From: an uncultured Helicobacter sp.
Lineage (GTDB): Bacteria; Campylobacterota; Campylobacteria; Campylobacterales; Helicobacteraceae
Reading direction: 5' to 3'
NCBI GenBank assembly: GCA_949299115.1
Contig: CASFZH010000030.1
Location: 1 to 38,632 of the forward strand
DNA length: 38,632 nucleotides
Below the pieces are notes generated by a model. The model was not told the DNA's origin. It worked only from the letters and a program-made list of their open reading frames with translations, and ran no database searches. Of this stretch, positions 1-8,609 are shown one piece after another; position 1 is the stretch's first letter, and each line of letters opens with the position of its first letter. The translations under genes and the position numbers were made by a program.

Positions 1-150
1 GTTTGAGACAGAACAGAATCAAGGCATTCTTGTAAATACTCCGCTACATTATAAATGGGGATAACGATGCCGACTTTTTTAGAAGCAAGGTTAGTTGGGG
101 GAGAATTGGAGTTTTAGAATAGAGCTAGCCAAAGAATCAAATATAATCAC
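1..150 (-). pseudogene. Family 2 glycosyltransferase, 5' fragment with frameshift, runs off left edge
   Basis: On the minus strand, positions 113-1 are open and read KKVGIVIPIYNVAEYLQECL followed by DSVLSQ, the classic GT-A N-terminus of family 2 glycosyltransferases that make surface glycans. This frame has no ATG, GTG or TTG before its upstream stop (114-116). The adjacent frame, open from a GTG at 150-148, reads LASSILKLQFSP and stops just past a C5 run (G5 at 97-101 on the plus strand). Removing one C would join the two frames into a plausible N-terminus. Further upstream, around 165-190, lies an AAGGTTGAGGT ribosome-binding region that is also found before the gene at the right edge. It is therefore either a pseudogene or a gene switched off at a short C run. 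The body of the gene is outside the window. Confidence 0.7.
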
Positions 151-934
151 AACAATAAATTACTCTATTAAACAATACCTCAACCTTTGCAATTACAAAT
201 ACAATACATTATTAATATTATCCAATATAAGAAACCAAGAGCTCTTACTACACTCATAATATAAGCCTTAATAAAAACCAATTATTGAAACAAGAGCTAC
301 ACATAAAACATACGCAATCTCTTGTTATTTTGTTATTTGGTAGCTTATTGCATTATAGATTTTTTGTCTATGCCTTTATCAATATAATAGTACAAATAAC
401 ACATAATACGTTATATTTATAATTTGCAAACATAATAAAGCTCTATTTTGTGTAGTAATTGAATGTATATCATATACAAAATACATATAATTATAAGAAA
501 TATAATATTTTATTTACAAATAACATATCCCATTTAAACTTTTATAACTTCATATAATTATCATATAAGGAATCTTTATGAATAAGTTTTGTAATCTCAA
601 ATCCCATATCATGATTGTACTGATTCAATGAACCATGGACATAAATCATAAGCAGCAAAGCTTATAGCTTACACATTATCAATAATAGTTTGGACATAGT
701 TTTCTTGCTCATTTTTAAACATGACATCAAATTATATATGTGAACTTTATCATGCCAAAACCTCATCTTATTATTACTATACAGCAATAGCATAGATTCA
801 GATTGATATTTAATCTTCTCAATCCCAAAATATAATAATACATATCCAAAATTTATCTACAATCATTAAATACAAATGTGATAATATGCTGTTAAATGAT
901 TCATTAAATGTAACGCCAGTCATAAGGAGATAAT
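151..934. other. Gene-free AT-rich leader region
   Basis: No convincing gene is present. The left part is the upstream region of the outward-facing glycosyltransferase fragment and contains a repeat shared with the right edge of the window. Short open stretches occur (for example a 35-codon minus-strand frame at 542-649), but they lack a ribosome-binding site and any recognisable family. The last bases before solA hold its AAGGAG ribosome-binding site. Confidence 0.6.
390..455 (+). repeat. Left copy of a roughly 60-bp inverted leader repeat
   Basis: The stretch from about 395 to 453 matches the reverse complement of about 38461-38523. Both copies share AATAACACATAATA at one end and a TCTATTTTGTG core at the other, with scattered differences between. 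Weaker similarity continues on both sides. Each copy lies upstream of an outward-facing gene at its own edge of the window. Confidence 0.6.
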
Positions 935-2086
935 ATGGTATATGATATAGTAATCATTGGTAGCGGGACAGTAGGGGCATTTGGCGGATATTATGCGACA
1001 AAGCTTAATAAAAAGACACTTTTAATCGATAAATTTATTCCACCACACACACAAGGCTCATATCATGGTGATACAAGAATCTTTCGCATAGCCTACGGTG
1101 AAGGAGAAAAATATATCCCACTTTTACAAAGAGCATATAATCTTTGGGGTGATTTTGAAAAAGATAATAATATCAAACTTTTTGAGCGTTGTGGACTATT
1201 AAATATTGGGAGCAGAAATTCTATCTTTATGCAAAACATTCTCTCAAGTATTACAAACTTTAAGCTTGAAGCAATAGAATTGCATTCAAGAGACATCAAA
1301 GAGCGTTATGGCATACATGTACCACGAGATTTTTTCGGTATTTTAGAGCCACACACAGGCTTTATTTATAGTGATGCAAGTATTCAAACCGCCATTCAAT
1401 CAGCTAAAAAATTTGGTGCACACACATTATACGGAGATATTACACAAATTAGCAAAAATGCAAGTAATGGCTACATGATTATGCTTGCAGATTCAGAACA
1501 CCAGATTCACAAAATTACAACACAGCAAATTCTTATAACCGCCGGGAGCTTTACAAAAGAAGTGTTAGAGACATTCAATTTTGATGTCTATTCCATTGCT
1601 AAAAACGGCATACCTGTGCGAGCAAAACGTAAGGTTGTAAGCTGGTTTGAGAGTGAATCTTATAAATTAGAGAGCGGATTCCCTGCTTTTATTTTAGAAT
1701 TTGAGGATGACCATTTGTATGGATTCCCTAACTTAGGGGAAGGAGTAAAAGTTGGGAGAGATAACACTGGGCAATATATAGAAACAAGAGAACAACGCAG
1801 TGAATACGGCACTTTTTTTGAAGATAAAATAGAAGTAGAGCCGATAAAGAGCTTTTTTCCACATCTTAATGAAATTATTAAAGGTAATGTATGTAGCTAT
1901 CCAATGAGTCCAGATGAAGACCCATTTATTGATTTTATTGCCGATAATATTCTATTTATGGGCGGGTTTAGTCATGGTTTTAAATTTGCTCCTGCACTAG
2001 GGCTACTTGGGATAGAATCTCTCATTTCTCACACTCTACCAAATGACATACAAAAGCATTTTAGCCTAAAGAGATTGAATCAATAA
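935..2086 (+). CDS. solA: FAD-dependent N-methyltryptophan/sarcosine oxidase family (SolA-like)
   Basis: A 383-residue flavoprotein of the monomeric sarcosine oxidase/N-methyltryptophan oxidase family, which oxidatively demethylates N-methyl amino acids to the free amino acid, formaldehyde and hydrogen peroxide. Visible features are the N-terminal dinucleotide-binding loop IIGSGTVGAFGG (residues 7-18) ending in the acidic TLLID strand; Cys320 in VCSYPMSPDED, matching the cysteine that covalently binds FAD in this family; and the C-terminal GGFSHGFKFAPALG flavin-site motif (residues 343-356). Length is normal for the family. The ATG follows AAGGAG at good spacing. It stands alone between two gene-free stretches, with no partner that would name its substrate, so the exact N-methyl amino acid is uncertain. 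Confidence 0.85.
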   Translation: MVYDIVIIGSGTVGAFGGYYATKLNKKTLLIDKFIPPHTQGSYHGDTRIFRIAYGEGEKYIPLLQRAYNLWGDFEKDNNIKLFERCGLLNIGSRNSIFMQNILSSITNFKLEAIELHSRDIKERYGIHVPRDFFGILEPHTGFIYSDASIQTAIQSAKKFGAHTLYGDITQISKNASNGYMIMLADSEHQIHKITTQQILITAGSFTKEVLETFNFDVYSIAKNGIPVRAKRKVVSWFESESYKLESGFPAFILEFEDDHLYGFPNLGEGVKVGRDNTGQYIETREQRSEYGTFFEDKIEVEPIKSFFPHLNEIIKGNVCSYPMSPDEDPFIDFIADNILFMGGFSHGFKFAPALGLLGIESLISHTLPNDIQKHFSLKRLNQ

Positions 2087-2915
2087 CCATCTTATATCCA
2101 TGAAGTAAATTAATAATTCGAAATAGATTCTAACAGTAGAAACTTTTACAATAATACCAATACGTCTCCATTGCTAATCCCGCTCGTCTAGCAATCAGTA
2201 TGCCCCAATGTATTATACATAATGCCGAATATCCTTATAAAATATGGGCTTAAGTATTTGATATGCACACACAATAAAACAATAACATACGATAATCCTA
2301 AGCCCTACAAACCAATCTTTACCCTTGAATCATTCAGATAAACTTGGATAAACAGAGAATCAACATCGTCAATTACCAATCAGATTCACACATTTTAATG
2401 TAATCAGCATCACGTTAAAACACAGACAGAATGGTATAGAATGATATAATAACCAATAGAAACAAAACAAGAAAAAGTTAAAGAGCTATCGCTTTTTAAA
2501 ACCATCACATTAAGCACCAATAAGCCACAATCACCACAATACTGTAAAAAGGCTTTTACAAAACCGATTATAAAACACTTATCGCTCACAAAATAACTAA
2601 CAAAAATCTTTTTCTATGGCATTTTCATGACATATAGCACAATCAAATTGACAGTAGAGTTAAAGCTCATACCATAAAAATTCACCTGAATCTATTCGCA
2701 ATACTCTTCTATAAGTTTCATATTTCCTTTATATTTAATAGGTAAAAAGCTTTATATGAGCCGAGGTTGCAGCATTAAGAAGTCGGCATTATTCGTTCTA
2801 ATATAGATAAAACTCAAAAGCCTATAATTATTTGCCATTTTGTATTGGACTAGCTCTTGAGATTAACTGTTTGAATGTTAATTATTTAAAAACCAATCCA
2901 TTATTAAGATAGGAT
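2087..2915. other. Gene-free AT-rich stretch between solA and rnj
   Basis: I find no intact gene, tRNA or clear terminator. Around 2560-2720 the minus strand shows cysteine-containing fragments (such as FDCAICHENAIEKDFC) broken by stops, suggestive of a decayed gene but not assignable to a family. Confidence 0.5.
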
Positions 2916-5111
2916 TTAAGAATTATTAAAAACACCATGCTCATTAAAAACAGATTCCAATTCTTCACGTTTTTGCATATGATGACTATAAGAATTTTGA
3001 GTATGTTTAACCTTTGTATAATTTTCAAATAATACATTAACAAGAATCGCTGGATATTTTTTGAATCTCTTAAACAATAACTTACGTAAAACAGTAAACA
3101 ATTCGTTTTCGATTAACTTTGTTTCTTTAAATATATGTGGTTTTGCACTGCTTAAAAAAACTGCAAGATTGTCCATAATAAACTTATTAAGTTCTTTCTC
3201 TTCTTGTTGTCCAACAATACCAAATACGTTGATTCTATGTTCAAGAATCTTTGAATCATCGCCATTCATTTTAAGTGTAAGGATAAAGATTCCATCATTA
3301 GCAAGAAGATTGCGTTCATTAACAACCTCACCCGCTATCTGTCTATTAGCCTGATTGTCAATATAACTTTTTCCAGTTTTTACGCTTTTCACTTTTCTCA
3401 TATAATTTGGATTCACTTCAATTTGGTCGCCATCTTCCATAAGATAAATATTTTTCTCTAAAACACCACATGCAATAGCAGTTTGTTTATGACGTGCTAT
3501 ATGATTATATTCACCATGCACTGGTAAGAAAAATTTCGGCTTTATCAAACGTAACATAAGTTTTTGTTCTTCTTGTGCTGCATGTCCACTCACATGAATT
3601 TCACTAAAATCCTGATAGGCTACCTTTGCTCCTGCCTTCATAATGAGATTGATAACCGCCGATACACTCCCCTCATTACCCGGTATGGCTTTAGCAGATA
3701 GAATCACCATATCAGTTGGTTTAATTTTAATATGTCTATGTTCATCTGTCGCCATACGATATAAGGCACTCATAGTCTCACCTTGTGAGCCCGTTGTAAC
3801 AATAAGAATCTCATCATCTGGATATTTCAAAACCTCATGAGCCTCTACAAAAATATTGCTTGGTAAATCTATATAACCCAATTCTCTTGCAATTTCTAAA
3901 TTTTTTTCCATAGATCGTCCGATAACAGCTACTTTACGATTGTGTTTGATTCCATGCATAATAGCCTGATATACTCTGTGAATATTAGAGCTAAAAGTAC
4001 TCATAATAACTCGCCCTGTTGCATTTTTAAAAAGGCTGTCAAAAGTTGGTCCAACACTTGCCTCACTATTAGTTACTCCTGTCTTATGTGAATTTGTAGA
4101 ATCACTCAAAAGCAACACTACCCCCTCTTCACCATAATGTGCCAAACGATGAATATCTGTTGGCAAATTATCAATCGGAGTATGGTCTATTTTAAAATCC
4201 CCGGTATGTAGTATAACCCCCATATCCGTACGAATGGCAAGAGCAGAGCTATCTATAATGCTATGGGTAATATGTATCCATTCTACTTCAAAATCACCAA
4301 TTTTAATCGGCTTGCGTTTCTCTACAATGTGAAATAATTCTTTATATTTTTTTAGTCCATGTTCCTCAAACTTATTGCCAACAAGCCCTAATGCAAGAGG
4401 AGTACCATAGAGTGGAAATTGAAAATGCTTGTAAAAATACGGAACAGCACCAATATGATCTTCGTGTGCATGAGTAATTAATACCGCTACAATTTTTTGT
4501 TTAATGCTTTGTATATAAGAAAAATCTGGAATCAAAATATCAACGCCGGGCATACTATCATCAGGAAAACTCATGCCAATATCTATGATAATAGCACTCT
4601 TATCGGTTTCCATTACGGTCATATTGCCACCGATTTCACCAAGTCCTCCTAAAGGAGTTATTCGCACTTTAGCATTTGTCTGCAAATTTAGCTTGTGATG
4701 CGGATTAAGACTGCCTTTTTGTATTTTTTCATTCGCTTCTACACCTTTCTTTAAATCTTTATGAAAAGACAAAGTACCTTTTTCTATTGGCATTTTTATT
4801 TTTCTTGTACCATCTTCATGTTTGTCTGATTCTTGCTCAGTTTTATTTTTTTGTGCATGCTTATTTTCACCAACCCACTTTCGCTTCTCACTGGCATTTT
4901 CACTCTTAAACTGTGGTTTAAAACCATTTTTACCATTTTCTGCGGAATCTTTTTTATTTTTTACCTTAGCTTTTGTGTTCTTGTGTTGCACACGTTTCTC
5001 TTTTTGATTAATATTTTGTTCTGTATTTTTAGCCTTGTTGCCTTGCCCACGTTTTGTTGTATTTATATGAGTCTCATGTGGCTTTTGATTTGTATTATCT
5101 GTATTATCCAT
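2916..5111 (-). CDS. rnj: Ribonuclease J
   Basis: A 731-residue metallo-beta-lactamase/beta-CASP ribonuclease that processes and degrades mRNA by 5'-to-3' exonuclease and endonuclease action. The zinc-binding motif THAHEDH is at residues 213-219, preceded by the family start RITPLGGLGEIGGNM (from about residue 150). The PVHGEYNHIARH region and the C-terminal RNase J domain follow. The first roughly 145 residues are a low-complexity basic tail rich in Lys, Asn, Gln and Glu, with no counterpart in Bacillus RNase J. Helicobacter RNase J is known to carry such an extension. The start codon lies 2 bases after the rsmA stop, so the two genes are co-transcribed, as in H. pylori. Confidence 0.96.
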   Translation of the reverse strand: MDNTDNTNQKPHETHINTTKRGQGNKAKNTEQNINQKEKRVQHKNTKAKVKNKKDSAENGKNGFKPQFKSENASEKRKWVGENKHAQKNKTEQESDKHEDGTRKIKMPIEKGTLSFHKDLKKGVEANEKIQKGSLNPHHKLNLQTNAKVRITPLGGLGEIGGNMTVMETDKSAIIIDIGMSFPDDSMPGVDILIPDFSYIQSIKQKIVAVLITHAHEDHIGAVPYFYKHFQFPLYGTPLALGLVGNKFEEHGLKKYKELFHIVEKRKPIKIGDFEVEWIHITHSIIDSSALAIRTDMGVILHTGDFKIDHTPIDNLPTDIHRLAHYGEEGVVLLLSDSTNSHKTGVTNSEASVGPTFDSLFKNATGRVIMSTFSSNIHRVYQAIMHGIKHNRKVAVIGRSMEKNLEIARELGYIDLPSNIFVEAHEVLKYPDDEILIVTTGSQGETMSALYRMATDEHRHIKIKPTDMVILSAKAIPGNEGSVSAVINLIMKAGAKVAYQDFSEIHVSGHAAQEEQKLMLRLIKPKFFLPVHGEYNHIARHKQTAIACGVLEKNIYLMEDGDQIEVNPNYMRKVKSVKTGKSYIDNQANRQIAGEVVNERNLLANDGIFILTLKMNGDDSKILEHRINVFGIVGQQEEKELNKFIMDNLAVFLSSAKPHIFKETKLIENELFTVLRKLLFKRFKKYPAILVNVLFENYTKVKHTQNSYSHHMQKREELESVFNEHGVFNNS

Positions 5112-5113
5112 AT

Positions 5114-6019
5114 TTATCCTTTATGTAAATTCCCCATTAATTCCGCCATTTTGCAATACTCTATTGTTGAAACCTCATGCGGACGAATAGTGTCGCGTAA
5201 TGATAAAGATTCAAAAATACTCCTAATATTTTGTTTATCCCATATATCATGCAAAAAAAGATTGGAAATAAGCTTTTTTCTTGGATTACTAAAAGCATAT
5301 TTCAACAAGTATTCTAAATCATGGGGCATTTTCTCACGTATTCTTTCAAACAAAAAGACTGCTGAATATACTTTTGGTTTCGGCACAAAACAACACGGAG
5401 CAACCTCAAATAAATACTGTATATTTCCAAAATATTCTGCCATTACACTTAAGGCACAAAAAGATTTTTGCATAACATTTGCACAAAACTTTTGTGCCAC
5501 TTCTTTTTGTGTCATCACAAGAAACCCGCAGCATTTTCTATCTTTAAGTATGCGTAAAATAATGGGTGTTGCAATATAATAAGGTAAATTTGATACTAGA
5601 AAATAATTACTATCAAATAAATAGCCATCATTCTTATGAAGTTTAAGTACATCTTGCCATTCTATAACCAAATGATTATTTACTAAAGCCTGAGAAAAAT
5701 TCTGCATTGCTTTTTTAATAAGCATAGTATCAATTTCATAAACAAGTAAACTATATTTGTCAATAAGTTTTCTAGTTAAATCACCCAAGCCAATCCCTAT
5801 TTCAATGAGACGAATTTCCCTTGATTGGATTTTGTAAGCAATGTGAGAGGGAATGGATTCGACAATTTTTTCTAAAATAACCACATCTTTTAAAAAGTTC
5901 TGTCCAAATTTTTTCTTAGCCACAAATTCTCTTGGTTGTTCGCTTCCCTTAGAAGATGATTTATGAAAATGTTTCTTTTTTATATTCTTTTTTACATCAT
6001 AAGACTTCGCTATATTCAT
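5114..6019 (-). CDS. rsmA: 16S rRNA (adenine1518/1519-N6)-dimethyltransferase RsmA/KsgA
   Basis: A 301-residue SAM-dependent RNA methyltransferase that dimethylates two adjacent adenines near the 3' end of 16S rRNA late in small-subunit assembly. Markers are KKFGQNFLKD, where the family core begins (about residue 36), the SAM loop EIGIGLGDLT, the acidic VYEID strand, and the catalytic NLPYYIATPI motif. The first 30 or so residues are a Lys/Ser-rich extension, so a later start is possible, but no stronger start is evident. It is the first gene of the pair with rnj and is divergent from hisF, sharing a 175-base promoter region. Confidence 0.95.
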   Translation of the reverse strand: MNIAKSYDVKKNIKKKHFHKSSSKGSEQPREFVAKKKFGQNFLKDVVILEKIVESIPSHIAYKIQSREIRLIEIGIGLGDLTRKLIDKYSLLVYEIDTMLIKKAMQNFSQALVNNHLVIEWQDVLKLHKNDGYLFDSNYFLVSNLPYYIATPIILRILKDRKCCGFLVMTQKEVAQKFCANVMQKSFCALSVMAEYFGNIQYLFEVAPCCFVPKPKVYSAVFLFERIREKMPHDLEYLLKYAFSNPRKKLISNLFLHDIWDKQNIRSIFESLSLRDTIRPHEVSTIEYCKMAELMGNLHKG

Positions 6020-6141
6020 AATAATGCCCTAATACCATATCAGAGAAAAAAGGTAAGCACCGAATCTTCAATTCTATCTAAGTCTAAATTTTTAATTAAA
6101 TAATGTAGCACTGATAAAACATAGATTGTAAAATGTTTAAG

Positions 6142-6147
6142 TATAAT
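6142..6147 (+). promoter_or_regulatory. Putative -10 element for hisF
   Basis: TATAAT preceded by AAG lies 47 bases before the hisF start. An AAAGGA ribosome-binding site follows just before the ATG. No clear -35 box is seen, which is usual for the main sigma factor of this phylum. Confidence 0.5.
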
Positions 6148-6194
6148 TTCACTTACAATTATAGCTACTTTTCTCTATGAAGTAAAGGAATAAC

Positions 6195-6956
6195 ATGACA
6201 AATTTAGCAAAAAGAATTATTCCTTGTCTTGATATTAAAGATGGACGAGTCGTAAAAGGAATAAATTTTGTCGGACTTAAAGATGCTGGTAATCCTATTG
6301 AAATTGCAAAACGTTATAATGACGCAGGAGCAGATGAACTCATTTTTTTAGATATTAATGCAACCCATGAGGCGAGAAAAACAACCTTGCATGTCATAGA
6401 ATCTATTGCTAAAAAAGTATTTATTCCATTAACTGTTGGTGGGGGAATTTCAACATTGCAAGATATTTCAAATCTCCTTGACGCTGGTTGTGATAAGGTA
6501 AGTCTCAATTCATCGGCATTAAAAAATCCAAGCTTTATTGATGAGGCAGCAAAAACATTTGGTTCACAATGTGTAGTTATTGCTATTGATGCAAAATTAA
6601 GAAAAGATGGAAGCATTGGTGTGTTCACACATGGAGGTAGGCAAGACAGCACAAAAAATATGCAAGATTGGCTTATAGAAGTTGAAAATCGCGGTGCTGG
6701 TGAGATTCTTTTAACAAGCATGGACACTGATGGCACAAAAAACGGTTTTGATATTGAAAAACTACAAATCGCTATGAATATTAGTAATTTACCAATTATT
6801 GCAAGCGGTGGTGCTGGGAATATGGAACATTTTTTAGAAACTTTTAAAATAGGTGTAGATGCGGCACTTGCAGCAAGTATTTTTCATTATAAAGAAATAG
6901 AAATTATAGATTTAAAAAGATTCCTGAAAAAGCAAGGTGTTACAGTGCGTTTATAA
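6195..6956 (+). CDS. hisF: Imidazole glycerol phosphate synthase cyclase subunit HisF
   Basis: A 253-residue TIM-barrel subunit that converts PRFAR plus ammonia, delivered by HisH, into imidazole glycerol phosphate and AICAR in histidine biosynthesis. The family start AKRIIPCLDIKDGRVVKG is intact and contains the first catalytic aspartate. The second catalytic Asp is in VVIAIDAK near residue 130. The phosphate-binding GGGIS and ASGGAGN loops are also present. Length is typical. No other his gene is adjacent, so the pathway genes are scattered in this genome. The gene shows that this is not an H. pylori-type histidine auxotroph, provided the rest of the pathway exists. Confidence 0.96.
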   Translation: MTNLAKRIIPCLDIKDGRVVKGINFVGLKDAGNPIEIAKRYNDAGADELIFLDINATHEARKTTLHVIESIAKKVFIPLTVGGGISTLQDISNLLDAGCDKVSLNSSALKNPSFIDEAAKTFGSQCVVIAIDAKLRKDGSIGVFTHGGRQDSTKNMQDWLIEVENRGAGEILLTSMDTDGTKNGFDIEKLQIAMNISNLPIIASGGAGNMEHFLETFKIGVDAALAASIFHYKEIEIIDLKRFLKKQGVTVRL

Positions 6957-7113
6957 AATCTTTTAACCCAATATTGTATTTCGAAACAAATGGTATTTGT
7001 GAGATTCTATATAATATTTAAGCCACAGAATCAAGCACTGAAATAACATATACTTGCCTAGTAAAATATTACTTAAATAAAATAGTAGTATAATTGATTA
7101 GTGAGGCATAGTG

Positions 7114-7125
7114 TTTTTTTTTTTT
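7114..7125 (+). repeat. T12 homopolymer tract
   Basis: Twelve consecutive T followed by GGTA. The same T12-GGTA string occurs upstream of the haemagglutinin gene at 28527. Tracts of this length are slippage-prone in Helicobacter. Here it falls between a TATAAT box and a short candidate frame. Confidence 0.75.
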
Positions 7126-7539
7126 GGTATATTTGTGAATTATTATTACGAATAATTACATAATTGGAGAATTGTGATTCTAGATATAGCAAGGTTATTA
7201 CGATTGGCTTTTCTCTATAATCATATTTATTCATGTCCTTTCATATTAGCAATTATATGATCAGTTTTTCTGCATTGTATTTATTTGGTTAACCTTTAGA
7301 TTCTAGGGCTTTTGTGGTATGAATATGACTATAAAGCCCCCAATATAATCAATAGACTACGTGTATAGGCTATATGGCAACGGGCGATACAGGGATAGAG
7401 AATCTTGGAAGATTTTGTTTTTTATACAAAACATTGTTTCAAAAGCTATTTATGAGTGATTTATTTTCTACGACAATGAAACTTTGTATTATTTTAACCA
7501 AAACTGCTTAATATCGTAACTTTCTATACAAATTTTTAT

Positions 7540-7570
7540 TACAATCTATCCACAACTTAGATAGATTGTA
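7540..7570. terminator. Perfect 11-bp inverted repeat, possible terminator
   Basis: The arms TACAATCTATC (7540-7550) and GATAGATTGTA (7560-7570) are perfectly complementary around a 9-base loop. The repeat lies 35 bases past the stop of the minus-strand gene at 7605. The U tract after the stem is poor on either strand, so a terminator role is inferred from position. Confidence 0.45.
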
Positions 7571-7604
7571 TAGAGAAAGATTTTATCAAAACAAAAAGTA
7601 TGCT

Positions 7605-8594
7605 TTAACTAACATGTTCATTTTTCTTTTTCTGGGCTTCACTAATGGCATAGCCTATACCCCAAGTAGCCAATAAGCCAAGTGCTGTATACATAAGCAC
7701 TCTATTAGTTTTTATGCCTTTAGATTTAGCGGGGTTATTTGATTGTGTTGTATGGGATTTTTGCTTTTTTTGATTATGCTTGATAATGCGGTCTTGATAT
7801 TCTTGCATGCTTGATTCTATATTTGTGGTATCAAGCATAAAGGATATTTCTTCATGCTCTGATATAGTAGTAGACCTAAAACCATACATATACGCATGAG
7901 ATTCTCTCGTGCTAACATTGTCTAAGATTGTTAGTATGTTTTCTACACTCTCTTTTCTTACTTGATTTCGTTTCTCTAACGACGGGCTATGTGATACACC
8001 ATCAAGCATATTTTGAACTATGGCTTGCACATCGTGTATTGTGAAATCAGTATATACATATTGATTCTGATTGTGTTGCAATACTTGCTTTGTTGTATCA
8101 AAATATTGCGAAATGGTATCATTAAACCATTTTGAAACCCAATTTATTGTATCCTTGCCAAACTTGGTATTAGAGACATAGGTTACCACAGTAGCAGCTG
8201 TAATAACCAAACCTAGAGGACTTGCAAACAATGCTCTTAAGAATATATTTTTCATAGGGATTTTTTCTATAAGCCCAATAAGTCCACCGATAAGTTCTCC
8301 AACACTTATCGTTATAATGGTTTTTATGACATCTCTTTCATTTGTGCCATAGGTATAGGCGACATTTACACCAAGTCCCTGCAAACGAAATAAACGTTTA
8401 GCGAAGTTTATCTTAGCATCCCCAACATATTTTTCCATAGCACCCAGTATTGCTCCAATGCCAGCCATTAAAACATCTGTCGTATTGCCTTGATAGCTCA
8501 TGCCATCTTTTATCCCACCATTTGGTTGTATGTCTTCAGAATCTGAAGTAACACTACCATTTGGTATATCGTTTAATATTATTTGGTATATCAT
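7605..8594 (-). CDS. Unknown protein with glycine-rich membrane helices; toxin-like
   Basis: I do not recognise this 329-residue protein. It has no signal peptide. After a polar N-terminus come three hydrophobic, glycine-rich stretches: around residues 42-54 (VLMAGIGAILGAM), 90-113 (ISVGELIGGLIGLI) and 119-142 (SPLGLVITAATVVTYV). A long polar and helical middle and a Lys/Gln/Asn-rich linker follow, then a last hydrophobic helix near 303-320 before a charged tail. Glycine-zipper helices of this kind occur in membrane-inserting toxins and secreted effectors. It lies 15 bases after a gene for a small membrane protein and is presumably co-transcribed with it, which fits a toxin/immunity or effector pair. 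That function is inference; a structural membrane protein is equally possible. Confidence 0.75.
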   Translation of the reverse strand: MIYQIILNDIPNGSVTSDSEDIQPNGGIKDGMSYQGNTTDVLMAGIGAILGAMEKYVGDAKINFAKRLFRLQGLGVNVAYTYGTNERDVIKTIITISVGELIGGLIGLIEKIPMKNIFLRALFASPLGLVITAATVVTYVSNTKFGKDTINWVSKWFNDTISQYFDTTKQVLQHNQNQYVYTDFTIHDVQAIVQNMLDGVSHSPSLEKRNQVRKESVENILTILDNVSTRESHAYMYGFRSTTISEHEEISFMLDTTNIESSMQEYQDRIIKHNQKKQKSHTTQSNNPAKSKGIKTNRVLMYTALGLLATWGIGYAISEAQKKKNEHVS

Positions 8595-8609
8595 AATAAA
8601 TCCTTTTTA

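Larger units (their letters stand above)
6957..7604. other. Gene-free region with a T12 tract and one tiny candidate frame
   Basis: No recognisable gene is present. TATAAT at 7089-7094 is followed by T12 at 7114-7125 and then by a possible 28-codon frame from GTG at 7174 to TGA at 7260, with GGAG just upstream. The encoded peptide is hydrophobic and matches no family I know. An inverted repeat at 7540-7570 closes the region. Confidence 0.45.

Noticed and set aside
542-649. 35-codon minus-strand frame (MIYVHGSLNQYNHDMGFEI and onward) in the left gene-free region
   Set aside because: It reads like protein but has no ribosome-binding site and no family I recognise. It may be a gene remnant, but this cannot be supported.
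2560-2720. Cysteine-containing fragments on the minus strand (FDCAICHENAIEKDFC)
   Set aside because: Broken by stops in every frame, with no family match from memory; decay is possible but the parent gene cannot be named.
4833-5579. 248-codon plus-strand frame across rnj and rsmA
   Set aside because: It overlaps two confidently identified genes on the other strand and is Phe/Ile/Leu-rich, as expected of a reverse shadow.
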